Origin: Crossiella sp. S99.2
Lineage (GTDB): Bacteria > Actinomycetota > Actinomycetes > Mycobacteriales > Pseudonocardiaceae
NCBI RefSeq assembly: GCF_023094165.1
Contig: NZ_JALMDK010000007.1
Location: 313,099-377,098, forward strand
Length of the DNA stretch: 64,000 nt
Reading direction: 5' to 3'
Shown here: in pieces, positions 35,936 to 48,529 of the stretch
How positions within the stretch are numbered: position 1 is the first letter of the stretch
Layout: each line of letters begins with the position of its first letter
The notes under the pieces: model-generated
The model's input: only the letters and a program-made list of their open reading frames with translations
Told to the model about the DNA's origin: nothing
Database searches by the model: none
Program-made: the position numbers and the translations under genes

Positions 35936-37201
35936 ATGACGCTGACTCGGAGAAGTTTTCTGGCCGCCGCACTCGCCCTGGGCGCCACGGCCTGCGCCAG
36001 CCCGACCACGGCCAGTCCGGGCAGGCTGACCGTGCTCTACACCAAGAACGGCCTGGCCGACGGGGTGCTCGCGGACGCCGTGCGGCACTTCGGCGCGGAT
36101 GCGCTCAACCTCTCGCCAACCACCGACCTGCGGCAACGCCTGTTCGCCACGCTGTCCGGGCAGGCATACCTGCCCGACATCACCATGGTTGGCGACGACA
36201 TCGCCACCTACTTCCCGGACGCCGACCAGTTCGCCGACCTGCGCACCGTGGGCGCGCAGGCGGTGGAGCCGGAGTACCTGGGCTGGAAGTGGCAGTCCGG
36301 GGCCACCGCGAGCGGCAGGCAACTGGGCTTCCCGATCGACATCGGCCCGGCCGCGCTCTACTACCGCCAGGACGTCTTCGCCGAGGCCGGCATGCCCAGC
36401 GAACCGGAGGAGGTGGCCGCCGCGGTGTCCACCTGGGAGGACTACTTCGACTTCGCCGAACGCGTGCAACGCAAACTCCCCGGCCGGTACCTGATCACCG
36501 ACACCAAGATGGTCTTCACCTACGTCCTGGCCCAGCTGCCGCAGAAGTACTTCGACAAGCAGGGCCGCTTCGTCGGTGACCAGCCGCAGGTGCGCCAGGC
36601 CTGGGACCGGGCGCTGACCGCGTTCCGGCGTGGCCTGACCGCCGGGTACTCCGGCTCGCAGGACCCCGGCAAATCGGTGGACCGGCACGCCGCCTGGACC
36701 GGCGGCAAGGAGGTCAGCTTCGTCAACGCCTCCTGGGTGACCAGCGACCTGAAGAAGTCCGCGCCGAACACCGCTGGCAAATGGCGGGTCTGCCGCAGTC
36801 CCGGCGGCGCGGGCAATCAGGGCGGCTCCTACCTGTGTATCACCCGGCAGTGCCCGCGACCGGAGCAGGCATTTGAGGTGGTGCGCTGGCTGATGTCGCC
36901 GGAGAACCAGGTGCGCGCCTACCTGGAGGCCGGGCTGTTCCCGTCCAGCCTGGCCGCCTACACCGATCCGCGGCTGCTGGAACCCGAGCCGTTCTTCGGC
37001 GGCCAGGCCACCATGAGCGTGTTCGGCAAGGCCGCCACCGAGGTCCAGCCCGCCTACTTCAGCGCCTACGACATCCAGCTCAGCGATATCTACACCGACG
37101 AGCTGACCAACATCGAACTCGGCGGCAAGGACCCGGAACGAGCCTGGGACGACGCACAGTCCACAGTGGACACTCTGCTGCGCAGGAAGGGGGCGCTCTG
37201 A
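35936..37201 (+). CDS. ABC transporter sugar-binding lipoprotein
   Basis: 421 residues. N-terminus MTLTRRSFLAAALALGATAC: twin Arg plus a lipobox, so a lipoprotein possibly exported by Tat. The rest is an extracellular family 1 solute-binding fold (LTVLYTKNGLADGVLADAV, PDITMVGDDIATYFPDA, LGFPIDIGPAALYYRQDVFAEAG, VRWLMSPENQVRAYLEAG). First gene of the operon behind the duplicated operator. Its stop (TGA) and the next ATG share one base. Substrate is probably a galactoside or oligosaccharide, inferred from the GH2 enzyme in the operon. Confidence 0.9.
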   Translation: MTLTRRSFLAAALALGATACASPTTASPGRLTVLYTKNGLADGVLADAVRHFGADALNLSPTTDLRQRLFATLSGQAYLPDITMVGDDIATYFPDADQFADLRTVGAQAVEPEYLGWKWQSGATASGRQLGFPIDIGPAALYYRQDVFAEAGMPSEPEEVAAAVSTWEDYFDFAERVQRKLPGRYLITDTKMVFTYVLAQLPQKYFDKQGRFVGDQPQVRQAWDRALTAFRRGLTAGYSGSQDPGKSVDRHAAWTGGKEVSFVNASWVTSDLKKSAPNTAGKWRVCRSPGGAGNQGGSYLCITRQCPRPEQAFEVVRWLMSPENQVRAYLEAGLFPSSLAAYTDPRLLEPEPFFGGQATMSVFGKAATEVQPAYFSAYDIQLSDIYTDELTNIELGGKDPERAWDDAQSTVDTLLRRKGAL

Positions 37202-38111
37202 TGCCGGCCGCCACGCTGAGCAGGAGCCGCCGCGCGCGCCGCTACCTGCCCTACTACCTGGCCATCTCGCCGTTCTTCATCCTCTTCGCGGTGTTCGGCG
37301 CCTACCCGGTGCTCTACTCCTTCTACCTCGCGCTGCAACGCTGGAACGGCGTCGGCCCGATGGAGTGGGTCGGGCTGGACAACTTCGCCTTCCTGTTCAC
37401 CGACCCCATCTTCTGGCACTCCATCTACAACACCCTGCTGATCTGGGTGATGTCCACGATCCCGATGACCGCGCTGGCCCTGCTGGTCGCGCTCGGCCTG
37501 AACTCCTCGATCCGGCTGCGCGGCATGTTCCAGGTGGCCTACTTCCTGCCGAATGTCACCTCGGTGGTGGCCATGTCGCTGGTGTTCGGCTCGATTTTCA
37601 GCAGCGAGTTCGGCATCCTCAACTGGCTGCTCGGCCTGCTCGGCGTTGGCCAGGTGGAATGGCTGACCAGCCCGTGGGGCATCCGGGTGGCCATCTCGCT
37701 GATGATCATCTGGCGCTGGACCGGGTACAACGCGATCATCTTCCTGGCCGGCCTGCAGGCCATCCCGAACGACGTGCTGGAAGCGGCCAAAGTGGACGGT
37801 GCGGGCAGGCTGCGCACCTTCTTCTCGGTGACGCTTCCGTTGCTGCGCCCGGTATTGCTGTTCTCGGTGGTGATGTCGGCCATCGGTGGCATGCAGGTCT
37901 TCACCGAGTCCCAGGTGCTGCTCGGCGACCGCGGCGGCACCGAGGGCGCGGGCATGACCATGGTGCTCTACCTGTACAACGAGGCGTTCGTGCACAGCGA
38001 CTTCGGCTACGGCTCGGCCATCGCCTGGGGCGTGTTCCTGGTCGTGGTGATCTTCTCGATCATCAACTGGCGGCTGATCCAGCGCCCGGAGAGCGCCCCG
38101 GGAGGCATTCG

Positions 38112-38115
<4 letters not shown>
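37201..38115 (+). CDS. Sugar ABC transporter permease (MalF type)
   Basis: 304 residues with six membrane segments. The EAA loop, which docks the ATPase, is visible as LEAAKVDGAGRLRTFFSVTLPLLRPV. The N-terminus YLPYYLAISPFFILFAVFGAYPVLYS is typical of the first permease of a heterodimer. It overlaps the upstream gene by one base and the downstream permease by four (ATGA). No ATP-binding subunit is encoded in the operon, so a shared MsiK-type ATPase elsewhere is expected. Confidence 0.94.
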
Positions 38116-41800
<3,685 letters not shown>

Positions 41801-41815
41801 GCACGCCGCACCCCA

Positions 41816-41916
41816 CCGGCGAGTTGGGCCAACTGGTACGCCGGTTTTGCCCAAGCGGGCGTACCAGTTGGCCCAAGTGGTTACGTGACACCGATTCGCC
41901 AACTCGGCCAACACGG
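41816..41916. repeat. Intergenic nested palindrome, family copy 3
   Basis: Perfect 19-bp arms TTGGGCCAACTGGTACGCC (41824-41842) and GGCGTACCAGTTGGCCCAA (41858-41876), with further CCAACTC and GGCCAACAC words to 41911. It follows the beta-galactosidase gene; this is the only copy between tandem rather than convergent genes. Confidence 0.85.
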
Positions 41917-42007
41917 CGACGAGGGCCGCTTGCTCGGCCTCGGGAGGGGTCCCGGAAGTGGCGTGGCTGAATTGCCGGTCCCGGGATCGAGGAGTGGGGG
42001 AGCGGCG

Positions 42008-42925
42008 ATGGTGAACACGGCGCGCAGGCTGCGGGTGGTGGTCGTCGGCTGCCTCGCGGCCGGCGTCGTGCTGCTGGTGCTCACGCTGGTCCTGGTGCTG
42101 ACCGACAGCGGACCGGTGGCGATCCTGCCCGGCCTGATCGGCTTCGTGTTCCTGCTGGTCGGGGTGTTGGTGGGCTGGACGGCACCGGCCAGGAGCAGAC
42201 CGGCGCGGGCCCTGGCGCCCGGCGTGGTCCGCCAGTTCCGCAACCAGCGCCACTACTTCACCACCCTTATCCTGGCCATGGCCGGCCTGTTCGGGATCGC
42301 GGGCGGCGCGGTCTTCGCGCTGGCGGGCCCGTGGGCCGGTGGCCTCTTCGCTGGTGGCGCCCTGCTGGGCAGGCTGGCGTTCATCATCTGGGTGCCGCCC
42401 AAGGGCGGCTGGCGCGGCTACCAGGTCAGCGCCGAGCAACTGATCATCCGCACCCCGGAGGATCAGCTCGCCATCCCGTGGCCCGCGATCGGGCACCTGA
42501 TGCACCGGCCGGTGGCCACCAGCCAGGGTTTCGGCACCATGACGACTTACCACGACTATATCGAGGTCCACCTGGCCGCTCCGGCCGAGGGCTTCCTGGT
42601 CATCCACGGCGTGCGCAGGCAGGCCGCGCTGTCCAGGCTGATCATCGATCAGTGCCGGGAGCCCGTCCTGCGAGCGCTGCGCGCCAGGTTCGAACACGAC
42701 GGCGAGGTGGCCTACGGCCAGTTCCGCTTCGCTCGCGACGGGGTGCACGCGCCCGACGGATTCCTGCCCTGGGGCACCGATTGGCAGGCCCGGCGCTTCT
42801 TCCACGAGGACGGCGTGCGGCTGACCGTCTACGGGCCGAAAGGCGCGGGCATCAACGGCTGGGTGCCGGTGGAAATGATCGCACTGGACCTGCTGAACGC
42901 GGTCGCCTCACCGCCGCGCGGCTAG
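42008..42925 (+). CDS. Membrane protein of unknown function (YcxB-like C-terminal region)
   Basis: 305 residues from the ATG at 42008 (GGAGTGGGGGAG upstream). Four hydrophobic segments come in two pairs: VVVVGCLAAGVVLLVLTLVLVL and ILPGLIGFVFLLVGVLVGW, then LILAMAGLFGIAGGAVFAL and WAGGLFAGGALLGRLAFIIWV. A soluble region follows (GYQVSAEQLIIRTPEDQLAIPWPAIGHLM...DYIEVHLAAPAEGFLVIHGV) that looks like a PH-like YcxB fold. No catalytic residues recognised. The stop overlaps by 4 bp the end of the convergent esterase gene. Confidence 0.7.
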   Translation: MVNTARRLRVVVVGCLAAGVVLLVLTLVLVLTDSGPVAILPGLIGFVFLLVGVLVGWTAPARSRPARALAPGVVRQFRNQRHYFTTLILAMAGLFGIAGGAVFALAGPWAGGLFAGGALLGRLAFIIWVPPKGGWRGYQVSAEQLIIRTPEDQLAIPWPAIGHLMHRPVATSQGFGTMTTYHDYIEVHLAAPAEGFLVIHGVRRQAALSRLIIDQCREPVLRALRARFEHDGEVAYGQFRFARDGVHAPDGFLPWGTDWQARRFFHEDGVRLTVYGPKGAGINGWVPVEMIALDLLNAVASPPRG

Positions 42926-43866
42926 AGGCCCCAGAAGCGGATCAGGTGGTGGGCGGCGCAGATGTTGACGTCCAGGAGGTAGGCGCCCGCCGTGCCGCAC
43001 TGGGCCGGGCCGGTGCCCGGGTCGACGGGCTGGCCGTGGCCCATGCCGGTGATGGTGAACTGCTCCACGGTCTCGCCGTACACCCGGTGCGGGTAGCCCG
43101 CGACGGTGTCGGTGCGGTCGGGGATCTGGTCGGTGCCATGGACATCAGTCCATTGCTCCACCAGCTCGGTGGCGTTGCGCGGGGCCACGGTGAAGTCCGC
43201 GCTGCCCTGCCAGATCGACACCTTCGGCCGCGGACCGGTGTGCGGACTGGTCGCGCGCACCTTGTCACCCCACTGCGCCGGGGTGAGGTCGCGGCCGGGG
43301 TTCATGCAGCCGAACGCGGTGAGCACCGAAGTGGCGCACTGGTAAGGGATTCCGGCGATGATGCCGCCACCGGCGAACACCTCGGGGTAGCTGGCGAGCA
43401 TGGCCGCGGTCATCGCGCCACCCGCGGACAGGCCGGTGACGTAGGCGGTGCTGGAACCGTTGTCCTGCTTGGCCTTGTCCACCATTTGCTTGACGGACAA
43501 GGCTTCCCCGGCGTCCCGGCGGGTGTCACCCGGCTCGAACCAGTTGAAGCACAGGTTGAGGTTGTTCGCCGAGCGCTGCTGCGGGAACACCACGGTGAAC
43601 CTCGCCCGCTCGGCCAGCTGCGGCCAGCCGGTGTTCGCGTAGGCGGCGGCGTTCTGGGTGCAGCCGTGCAGTGCCACCACCACCGGACGGCCCGGCGGCA
43701 ACCCTGCGGGCACGTAGCGGAACATCTGTAGATTCCCGGGATTGCTGCCGAATCCGGTGACCTCGGGCAGTGTTGCCGCAGCAGCCGGGCTGGGCACGGT
43801 GACCAGGAACAGCGCGATGGCGGCCAGTGCCGCGAGCACCTGGGTGACGGGACGGCGGTTCGACAT
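42922..43866 (-). CDS. Secreted esterase of the PHB depolymerase / CE1 type
   Basis: 314 residues from the ATG at 43866 (GGAGGAG upstream); the frame extends to 44007 without a site. Signal peptide: LAALAAIALFLVTVPSPAAAA. Alpha/beta hydrolase with oxyanion region VVVALHGCTQNAAAYANTG, nucleophile elbow GLSAGGAMTAAM, Asp in the IWQGSADFTV region and His in TGMGHGQPVD, as in LpqC-like and feruloyl or acetyl xylan esterases. Several Cys probably form disulphides. Divergent from the tannase-family gene, so a joint control of secreted ester hydrolases is likely. Confidence 0.88.
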   Translation of the reverse strand: MSNRRPVTQVLAALAAIALFLVTVPSPAAAATLPEVTGFGSNPGNLQMFRYVPAGLPPGRPVVVALHGCTQNAAAYANTGWPQLAERARFTVVFPQQRSANNLNLCFNWFEPGDTRRDAGEALSVKQMVDKAKQDNGSSTAYVTGLSAGGAMTAAMLASYPEVFAGGGIIAGIPYQCATSVLTAFGCMNPGRDLTPAQWGDKVRATSPHTGPRPKVSIWQGSADFTVAPRNATELVEQWTDVHGTDQIPDRTDTVAGYPHRVYGETVEQFTITGMGHGQPVDPGTGPAQCGTAGAYLLDVNICAAHHLIRFWGL

Positions 43867-43957
43867 GGCACTCCTCCACGGTGCGGCGTGCTGTGATGGT
43901 AGGAAGACCGGGACCGGGTTGTCGCTGGTGCGGCACAACACTGTTCGGGCTTCGCGG

Positions 43958-44007
43958 ATGTGGTCGCGGCACAGCCTGCGTGCGCCGGAAGTGTGGCGCG
44001 ACCACAT
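43958..44007. promoter_or_regulatory. 11-bp inverted repeat between divergent esterase genes
   Basis: ATGTGGTCGCG (43958-43968) and CGCGACCACAT (43997-44007) pair perfectly across 28 bp. Both divergent promoters fall in this 196-bp spacer. Possible operator pair. Confidence 0.45.
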
Positions 44008-44062
44008 GGCGCGGTGGAGATCGGGTGCTTACCGTGGGTTCCCGCGTTGATGGAGGGTGGCC

Positions 44063-45688
44063 ATGCGAAGGAACCTCGCCGTTGCGGTGCTGACCCTGGC
44101 ACTGACCGCGACCGCATTCCCACTCGCGCACGCGCAATCCGCCAACTGTGCCGGACTGGTTGGCACCACCATCCCGGCGCGGGCGATCGGCCTGCCCAGC
44201 TCGGGCGGCGAAGTCACCGCCGCACAACTGATCCCGCCCGCCGGGCCGGTCGGCGAGTACTGCCGGGTCGAGGCCGCGATCCACCCGGTGGACCCCGCGG
44301 CCCCGGACATCCAGTTCCGGCTCGGCCTGCCGACCCGGTGGAACCACAAGGCGATGATGTTCGGCGGCGGCGGGTACAACGGCACCATCCCCGACATCGC
44401 GGGCAACCTGCCGTTCGGACCCGCCGACCAGCCCGGCCCACTGGCCCGCGGCTACGCCACCTTCGCCAGCGACTCCGGCCACCAAGCCGCGCCCGACTTC
44501 CAGCCGACCCGGTCCCTGGACGGTTCCTTCGGCCGCAACGACGAAGCACTACGCAACTTCGCCGGCGACGCGCTCAAGAAGACCCGCGACGCGGCCAGAT
44601 CCGTTATCGCCCAGCACTATTCCGGCGCGCGGCCGGTGCACAGCTACTTCGCCGGCGGCTCCACCGGCGGCCGCGAGGCCCTGGCCGTCGCCCAGCGCTG
44701 GCCCGCCGATTTTGACGGCGTGCTCTCGGCCTACCCGGCCTGGAACGCCGCCAGTCTGGACCTGTTCTTCGGTTACCAGGCCCACATTCTGTCCCAGCCG
44801 GGCGCGTTTCCCAGTCCGGCCAAGCAATCGCTGCTGCACCGCGCGGTGATCAACGCCTGCGACGGCGAGGACGGGCTGCGCGACGGGGTGGTGTCCAACG
44901 AAGCGGGGTGCCACTTCGACCCGCGTGCGCTGCGTTGCCCCGAAGGTGCCGATCATGGAGATTTCTGCTTGTCCGACAAGCAGATCCAGTCCGTGACGGC
45001 GATGTCCGCGCCACTGCGGTGGCACTACCGGATCGCCAGCGGGGAGACCGGCTACCCCGGATTCCCGTTCCGCTCCGGCGCGGCCATGTCCACCGCCCTG
45101 CTCGGCCTGGGCAGTCAGGCCCCGGCCAACCCGATGCCCAAGACCAGTGGGTACGGCGTGCAGTTCTGGGACCAGTGGGTCCGGCACTTCCTCACCAGGG
45201 ACCCCGCGCACAACCCACTCGCCATCGACCCCCGCCAGCCCGGCCCGTGGCGGCACCGGATCAGCGAGCTGTCCGCGTTGCAGGACATCAACAATCCCGA
45301 CCTGCGACCGTTCGCCCGCGCCGGCGGCAAGCTGATCCTGGTACACGGCACGGCCGACGAGCTGGTCAGCCATCGGTCCACAGTGGACTATTTCAGCCGC
45401 GTGCAACGGGTCGTGGGCGAGCACGACGTACGCCGCTTCGCCCGGTTCTACCTGGTGCCGGGCGCCAACCACGCCAACGTCACGCCCGCGTTCGCGGCGG
45501 GCTGGGATTCGCTGACCGCCCTGGAGAACTGGGTGGAAGGCCACCGGCCGCCGCGGCATCCGGTGGTCAGCGACAAGAATCCGGCCAACGCCGGGCGCAC
45601 CCGCCCGCTGTGCGAATCCCCGGCCTGGCCACGGTATCGCGGCGGCGACCCCGATGCCGCCCGCAGCTTCGAGTGCGCCCGGCCCTAG
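44063..45688 (+). CDS. Secreted tannase / feruloyl esterase-family protein
   Basis: 541 residues from the ATG at 44063 (TGGAGGGTGG upstream). Signal peptide: MRRNLAVAVLTLALTATAF, cut near AHA. Family motifs: nucleophile FAGGSTGGREAL, acid LVHGTADELVSH, base VPGANHANVT. Conserved Cys include the pair expected next to the nucleophile and His in this family. It hydrolyses ester-linked phenolic acids or gallates on plant polymers (family knowledge). Divergent from a second secreted esterase. One in-frame GTCCACAGTGGAC word at 45376. Confidence 0.9.
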   Translation: MRRNLAVAVLTLALTATAFPLAHAQSANCAGLVGTTIPARAIGLPSSGGEVTAAQLIPPAGPVGEYCRVEAAIHPVDPAAPDIQFRLGLPTRWNHKAMMFGGGGYNGTIPDIAGNLPFGPADQPGPLARGYATFASDSGHQAAPDFQPTRSLDGSFGRNDEALRNFAGDALKKTRDAARSVIAQHYSGARPVHSYFAGGSTGGREALAVAQRWPADFDGVLSAYPAWNAASLDLFFGYQAHILSQPGAFPSPAKQSLLHRAVINACDGEDGLRDGVVSNEAGCHFDPRALRCPEGADHGDFCLSDKQIQSVTAMSAPLRWHYRIASGETGYPGFPFRSGAAMSTALLGLGSQAPANPMPKTSGYGVQFWDQWVRHFLTRDPAHNPLAIDPRQPGPWRHRISELSALQDINNPDLRPFARAGGKLILVHGTADELVSHRSTVDYFSRVQRVVGEHDVRRFARFYLVPGANHANVTPAFAAGWDSLTALENWVEGHRPPRHPVVSDKNPANAGRTRPLCESPAWPRYRGGDPDAARSFECARP

Positions 45689-45718
45689 ACTGGGGGGCAC
45701 CTGGGGAGGTCGAGGCGT

Positions 45719-46687
45719 GTGATCAACGGTGACCGGGAACTGGCACAGCGAGTGCAGGAGCGACTGGGCAAGCGACACCCAGTCTTCGCGGTGGCCACTG
45801 TCAAATCCGGCGAGATCAGCGTGGCCGGTGTCGGCGCGGAGCTGACCGCGGACTTCGAGATCGGCTCGATCAGCAAGGGCGTCACCGGCCTGCTCTACGC
45901 CGACGCCCTGGCCCGCGAGCAGATCGCCTCCGCCACCACCCTCGGTGACCTGTTGCCGCTCGGCCAGGCCCCGGCCGCCGCGCTGACCCTCGCCGCGGTC
46001 AGCACGCACCACTCCGGCCTGCCCCGGCTGGCGCCCACCGGTTCCCTGCTGCGCAAGACGATCGCGCTGTGGCGGCACGGTGCCAACCCCTACGGCGAAA
46101 CCCTGGCCGAGCTGCTCACCTGCCTCGACCGCGTCCAACCGGGCAAGCCGCGCTTCCGCTACTCCAACCTCGGCTACGAACTGCTCGGCCACGCCCTGGC
46201 CCGCGCGGCCCGGACCAGCTACCCGGACCTGCTCCGCCAGCGCATCACCGAACCCCTTGGCCTGCACCACTTCTACCTGCCCGAGACGCCCTACCAGATC
46301 CGGTCGGGAGCCGTGCCGGGCCGCAGTAAATCCGGTCGTCCACGGGAGCCGTGGACCGGCGAGGCGGTCGGCCCCGCCGGCGGCATCCGCGCCTCGATCC
46401 AGGACATGGCAACGCTGACCGCCGCGCTGCTGGACGGTTCCGCGCCCGGCATCGCCGCGCTGGACCCGGTGACCGACCTGGCCGGCCCCCGGGTCCGCAT
46501 CGGCGCCGCCTGGCTCACCCAGCTCCACCAAGGCCGCGAGATCACCTGGCACAACGGCGGCACCGGCGGCTTCCGCACCTGGCTCGGCCTCGACCGAGCC
46601 GCGTCCACCGGCGCAGTCCTCCTGTCAGCAACCACAGCCCCAGTCGACCGCCCCGGCTTCTCCTTGCTGGCCAAGCTCTCCACCTAA
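45719..46687 (+). CDS. Serine hydrolase of the beta-lactamase / class C family
   Basis: 322 residues, GTG at 45719 with GGGGAGG upstream. Motifs: S-x-x-K in EIGSISKGVTG, Y-x-N in FRYSNLGYELLG, and HNGGTGGF in place of the KTG box. No signal peptide is visible, so it is probably cytoplasmic, unlike true beta-lactamases; esterase, peptidase or D-amino-peptidase activities are all possible. It follows the tannase-family gene by 30 bp on the same strand and ends before intergenic palindrome copy 4. Confidence 0.88.
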   Translation: MINGDRELAQRVQERLGKRHPVFAVATVKSGEISVAGVGAELTADFEIGSISKGVTGLLYADALAREQIASATTLGDLLPLGQAPAAALTLAAVSTHHSGLPRLAPTGSLLRKTIALWRHGANPYGETLAELLTCLDRVQPGKPRFRYSNLGYELLGHALARAARTSYPDLLRQRITEPLGLHHFYLPETPYQIRSGAVPGRSKSGRPREPWTGEAVGPAGGIRASIQDMATLTAALLDGSAPGIAALDPVTDLAGPRVRIGAAWLTQLHQGREITWHNGGTGGFRTWLGLDRAASTGAVLLSATTAPVDRPGFSLLAKLST

Positions 46688-46690
46688 GCA

Positions 46691-46820
46691 CATCGTGTTG
46701 GCCGTTGTCGTACGGTGTGTTGGCCGTTCTGGACGGTGTCTTGGCTGAACTGGTACGCCAGGGCCAGCACAGGCGTACCAGTTCGGCCAAGACTGGGTAC
46801 GACAACGGCCAACACGCCGG
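46691..46820. repeat. Intergenic nested palindrome, family copy 4
   Basis: Perfect outer 19-bp arms GTGTTGGCCGTTGTCGTAC (46695-46713) and GTACGACAACGGCCAACAC (46797-46815). Nested inside are 20-bp arms at 46740-46759 and 46772-46791 with one mismatch. It is the most regular double-stem copy, between convergent genes. Confidence 0.9.
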
Positions 46821-46824
46821 GGGG

Positions 46825-47421
46825 TTAGGACTGGCCGAGCAGGGTTAGCAGCTGCTGGATCTGGGCGGTGCGGGACTGCACGATCCGGTCCGCCAGTTGT
46901 TTGGCCTGGGGATTGCGCCCGTCCTTGAGCTCGGTGCGGGCCATCTCCACCGCGCCGTGCTGATGTCCGGTCAGCACGTTGACCGCGTCCCGGTCGAAGG
47001 TCGGACCGCCCTTGGCCAGGGCGTTGATGACGTCCTTGGAAGTGGCGGGCATGCCGCCGTGGTGGGCGTGCGCGTTCGGGTCGGTGTCCGCCTCGGTCGG
47101 CTTGCCCCAGGCCCGCAGCCAGGCGGTCATGCTCTCCGCCTCGCTGACCTGGGTCGCCTCCACCGCCGCGGCCAGGTCCCGGATCTCCTTGCGGGTGGCC
47201 TTGGTCTTGGCCAGCCGCGCGATCTCCACCGCCTGCCCGTGGTGCGGGATCATCATCTGCAGGAACATCACGTCGGCGTCGTTGAAGTCCGCGCCAGCGG
47301 TGGTGGATGCGGCGACCCGGTTCGACGACGACGGCGGTGCGGTCGGGCCGGGCCCGGGGCTCGCGCACCCGGCGAACACCAACGCGCCCAACAGGATCGG
47401 GACGAGCGTGGCACGGTTCAC
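46825..47421 (-). CDS. DUF305 lipoprotein
   Basis: 198 residues from a GTG at 47421 (GGAAAGG upstream). Lipobox LVFAGCAS, then a Ser/Pro linker and the DUF305 ferritin-like four-helix domain. The conserved His/Met motifs are clear: DVMFLQMMIPHHGQAVEIA and VLTGHQHGAVEMARTEL, with a further HAHHGGM loop. Such His/Met sets suggest copper or other metal binding at the cell surface (inference). It converges on the serine hydrolase gene; the monooxygenase gene upstream ends 64 bp before its start. AA10 monooxygenases need copper, so a copper-supply link is possible but not shown. Confidence 0.88.
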   Translation of the reverse strand: MNRATLVPILLGALVFAGCASPGPGPTAPPSSSNRVAASTTAGADFNDADVMFLQMMIPHHGQAVEIARLAKTKATRKEIRDLAAAVEATQVSEAESMTAWLRAWGKPTEADTDPNAHAHHGGMPATSKDVINALAKGGPTFDRDAVNVLTGHQHGAVEMARTELKDGRNPQAKQLADRIVQSRTAQIQQLLTLLGQS

Positions 47422-47485
47422 GATGACTGCCTTTCCTGGCGGGCCCGCGCCCCCGGCGGCTGGGGCGCGAGCCTGCGTGCCGTGA

Positions 47486-48217
47486 TCAGACCTGTTGCCA
47501 CAGGGCAGGGGTGTTCGGCGGTTCCCAGCCGGGCAGCGCGGTGTGCGCCAGCGTGCAGCGGTAGGTCGAGCCGTTGTAGGTGACCTGGCTGCCCACCTGG
47601 TAGGCGGTGTTCGCCGCCCAGGTCCCGCCGGGCGGCGGTGTCGCGGTCGTGGTGGGAGTGGTGGTCTTGGTGGTCGGACTGGTGGTGGGCGTGCCACCGC
47701 CGCCGATCTGCAGGTCGACACAGGCGTAGAAGGCCATGGGCGTGTCGCCGATGTTCCAGATCGCCAGCAGCTTCTGCCTGCCGGTCGCGCCACCCAGGTT
47801 CACCGTGTGCGAGACGGTCGGCGGTGGTTGTACGTTGCCGCCGTCGACCAGCGCGATCCGCTGGCCGTTGAGGTAGTACTCGTAGTCGCGGGTGCGGTGC
47901 CGGGCGGTGAAGGTCCAGGTGAAGTTCACCGTGTTGCCGACCGAGGTCGCCTTCCAGCCCTTGCCGTCATCGTCGAGGTCGGCGAACGGCGCGTTGCCAC
48001 CACTGCAACTGCGCAGTCCCTTGGGCCCCTCCACGCTCTGCGGTTCGTACTTGATCGGCCCACAGGGCACGGTGCCCTGCGCGCACTGGGCCTGCCGGCT
48101 CGGCGGGGAGGAGATGTAGCCGTGCGCGAAGGCCGAACTCGCGGGCAGGACCACGAGCAGGAACGGGGTGATGCCGATGGCGGCCGTGGCCATCGCGAGG
48201 AAACGTCTGAGCTTCAT
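47486..48217 (-). CDS. AA10 lytic polysaccharide monooxygenase with C-terminal CBM5/12
   Basis: 243 residues from the ATG at 48217 (GGGAG upstream). Signal peptide of 31 residues ending SSAFA, so H32 (AHGYISSPPSRQ) becomes the N-terminal His of the copper brace; the second brace His is H107 (WTFTARHRTRDYEYYL). The catalytic domain ends near YACVDLQIGGG, a Thr/Pro linker follows, and the last 45 residues are a CBM5/12 chitin-binding module (WAANTAYQVGSQVTYNGSTYRC). It oxidatively cleaves crystalline chitin, or less likely cellulose, outside the cell. A DasR-like palindrome lies about 240 bp upstream. Confidence 0.95.
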   Translation of the reverse strand: MKLRRFLAMATAAIGITPFLLVVLPASSAFAHGYISSPPSRQAQCAQGTVPCGPIKYEPQSVEGPKGLRSCSGGNAPFADLDDDGKGWKATSVGNTVNFTWTFTARHRTRDYEYYLNGQRIALVDGGNVQPPPTVSHTVNLGGATGRQKLLAIWNIGDTPMAFYACVDLQIGGGGTPTTSPTTKTTTPTTTATPPPGGTWAANTAYQVGSQVTYNGSTYRCTLAHTALPGWEPPNTPALWQQV

Positions 48218-48529
48218 TGGGTCAGCTCCCAGCGTCGCGGCCCGACCTACAGGGGTGATCAGGCCGCCGGTGCGCACAACGCCGTGTCCCGTCGCGCGCG
48301 GTCAACAGGTGCCTGCGCCGGTCAAACCGGCACCGCGGAACGGGGAACGCGGACACACACGCCACTCGCTCCGCTCTCGCGTCCGCGGCGACGGCCAAGG
48401 CCGATTGCCGGGACACGGACGGCGGCGGCGGGTCCGTGCGTCACTCAGTGTGACGTGGTCTAGACCATAAATGAGCTGCGGGTTCACGTCAAGGAACAGC
48501 CCGGTCAGCCCGCTGGACGCTGGACGCGT
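48218..48529. other. 312-bp intergenic region upstream of the monooxygenase gene
   Basis: No credible gene is seen. It contains the DasR-like palindrome at 48456. The SDR gene ends at its far side on the same strand. Confidence 0.6.
48456..48467. promoter_or_regulatory. DasR-responsive element (dre)-like palindrome
   Basis: TGGTCTAGACCA is a perfect 12-bp palindrome equal to the core of the dre consensus for DasR, the N-acetylglucosamine-responsive GntR regulator of chitin genes in streptomycetes. The next gene downstream on the minus strand encodes a chitin-type monooxygenase. Confidence 0.72.
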
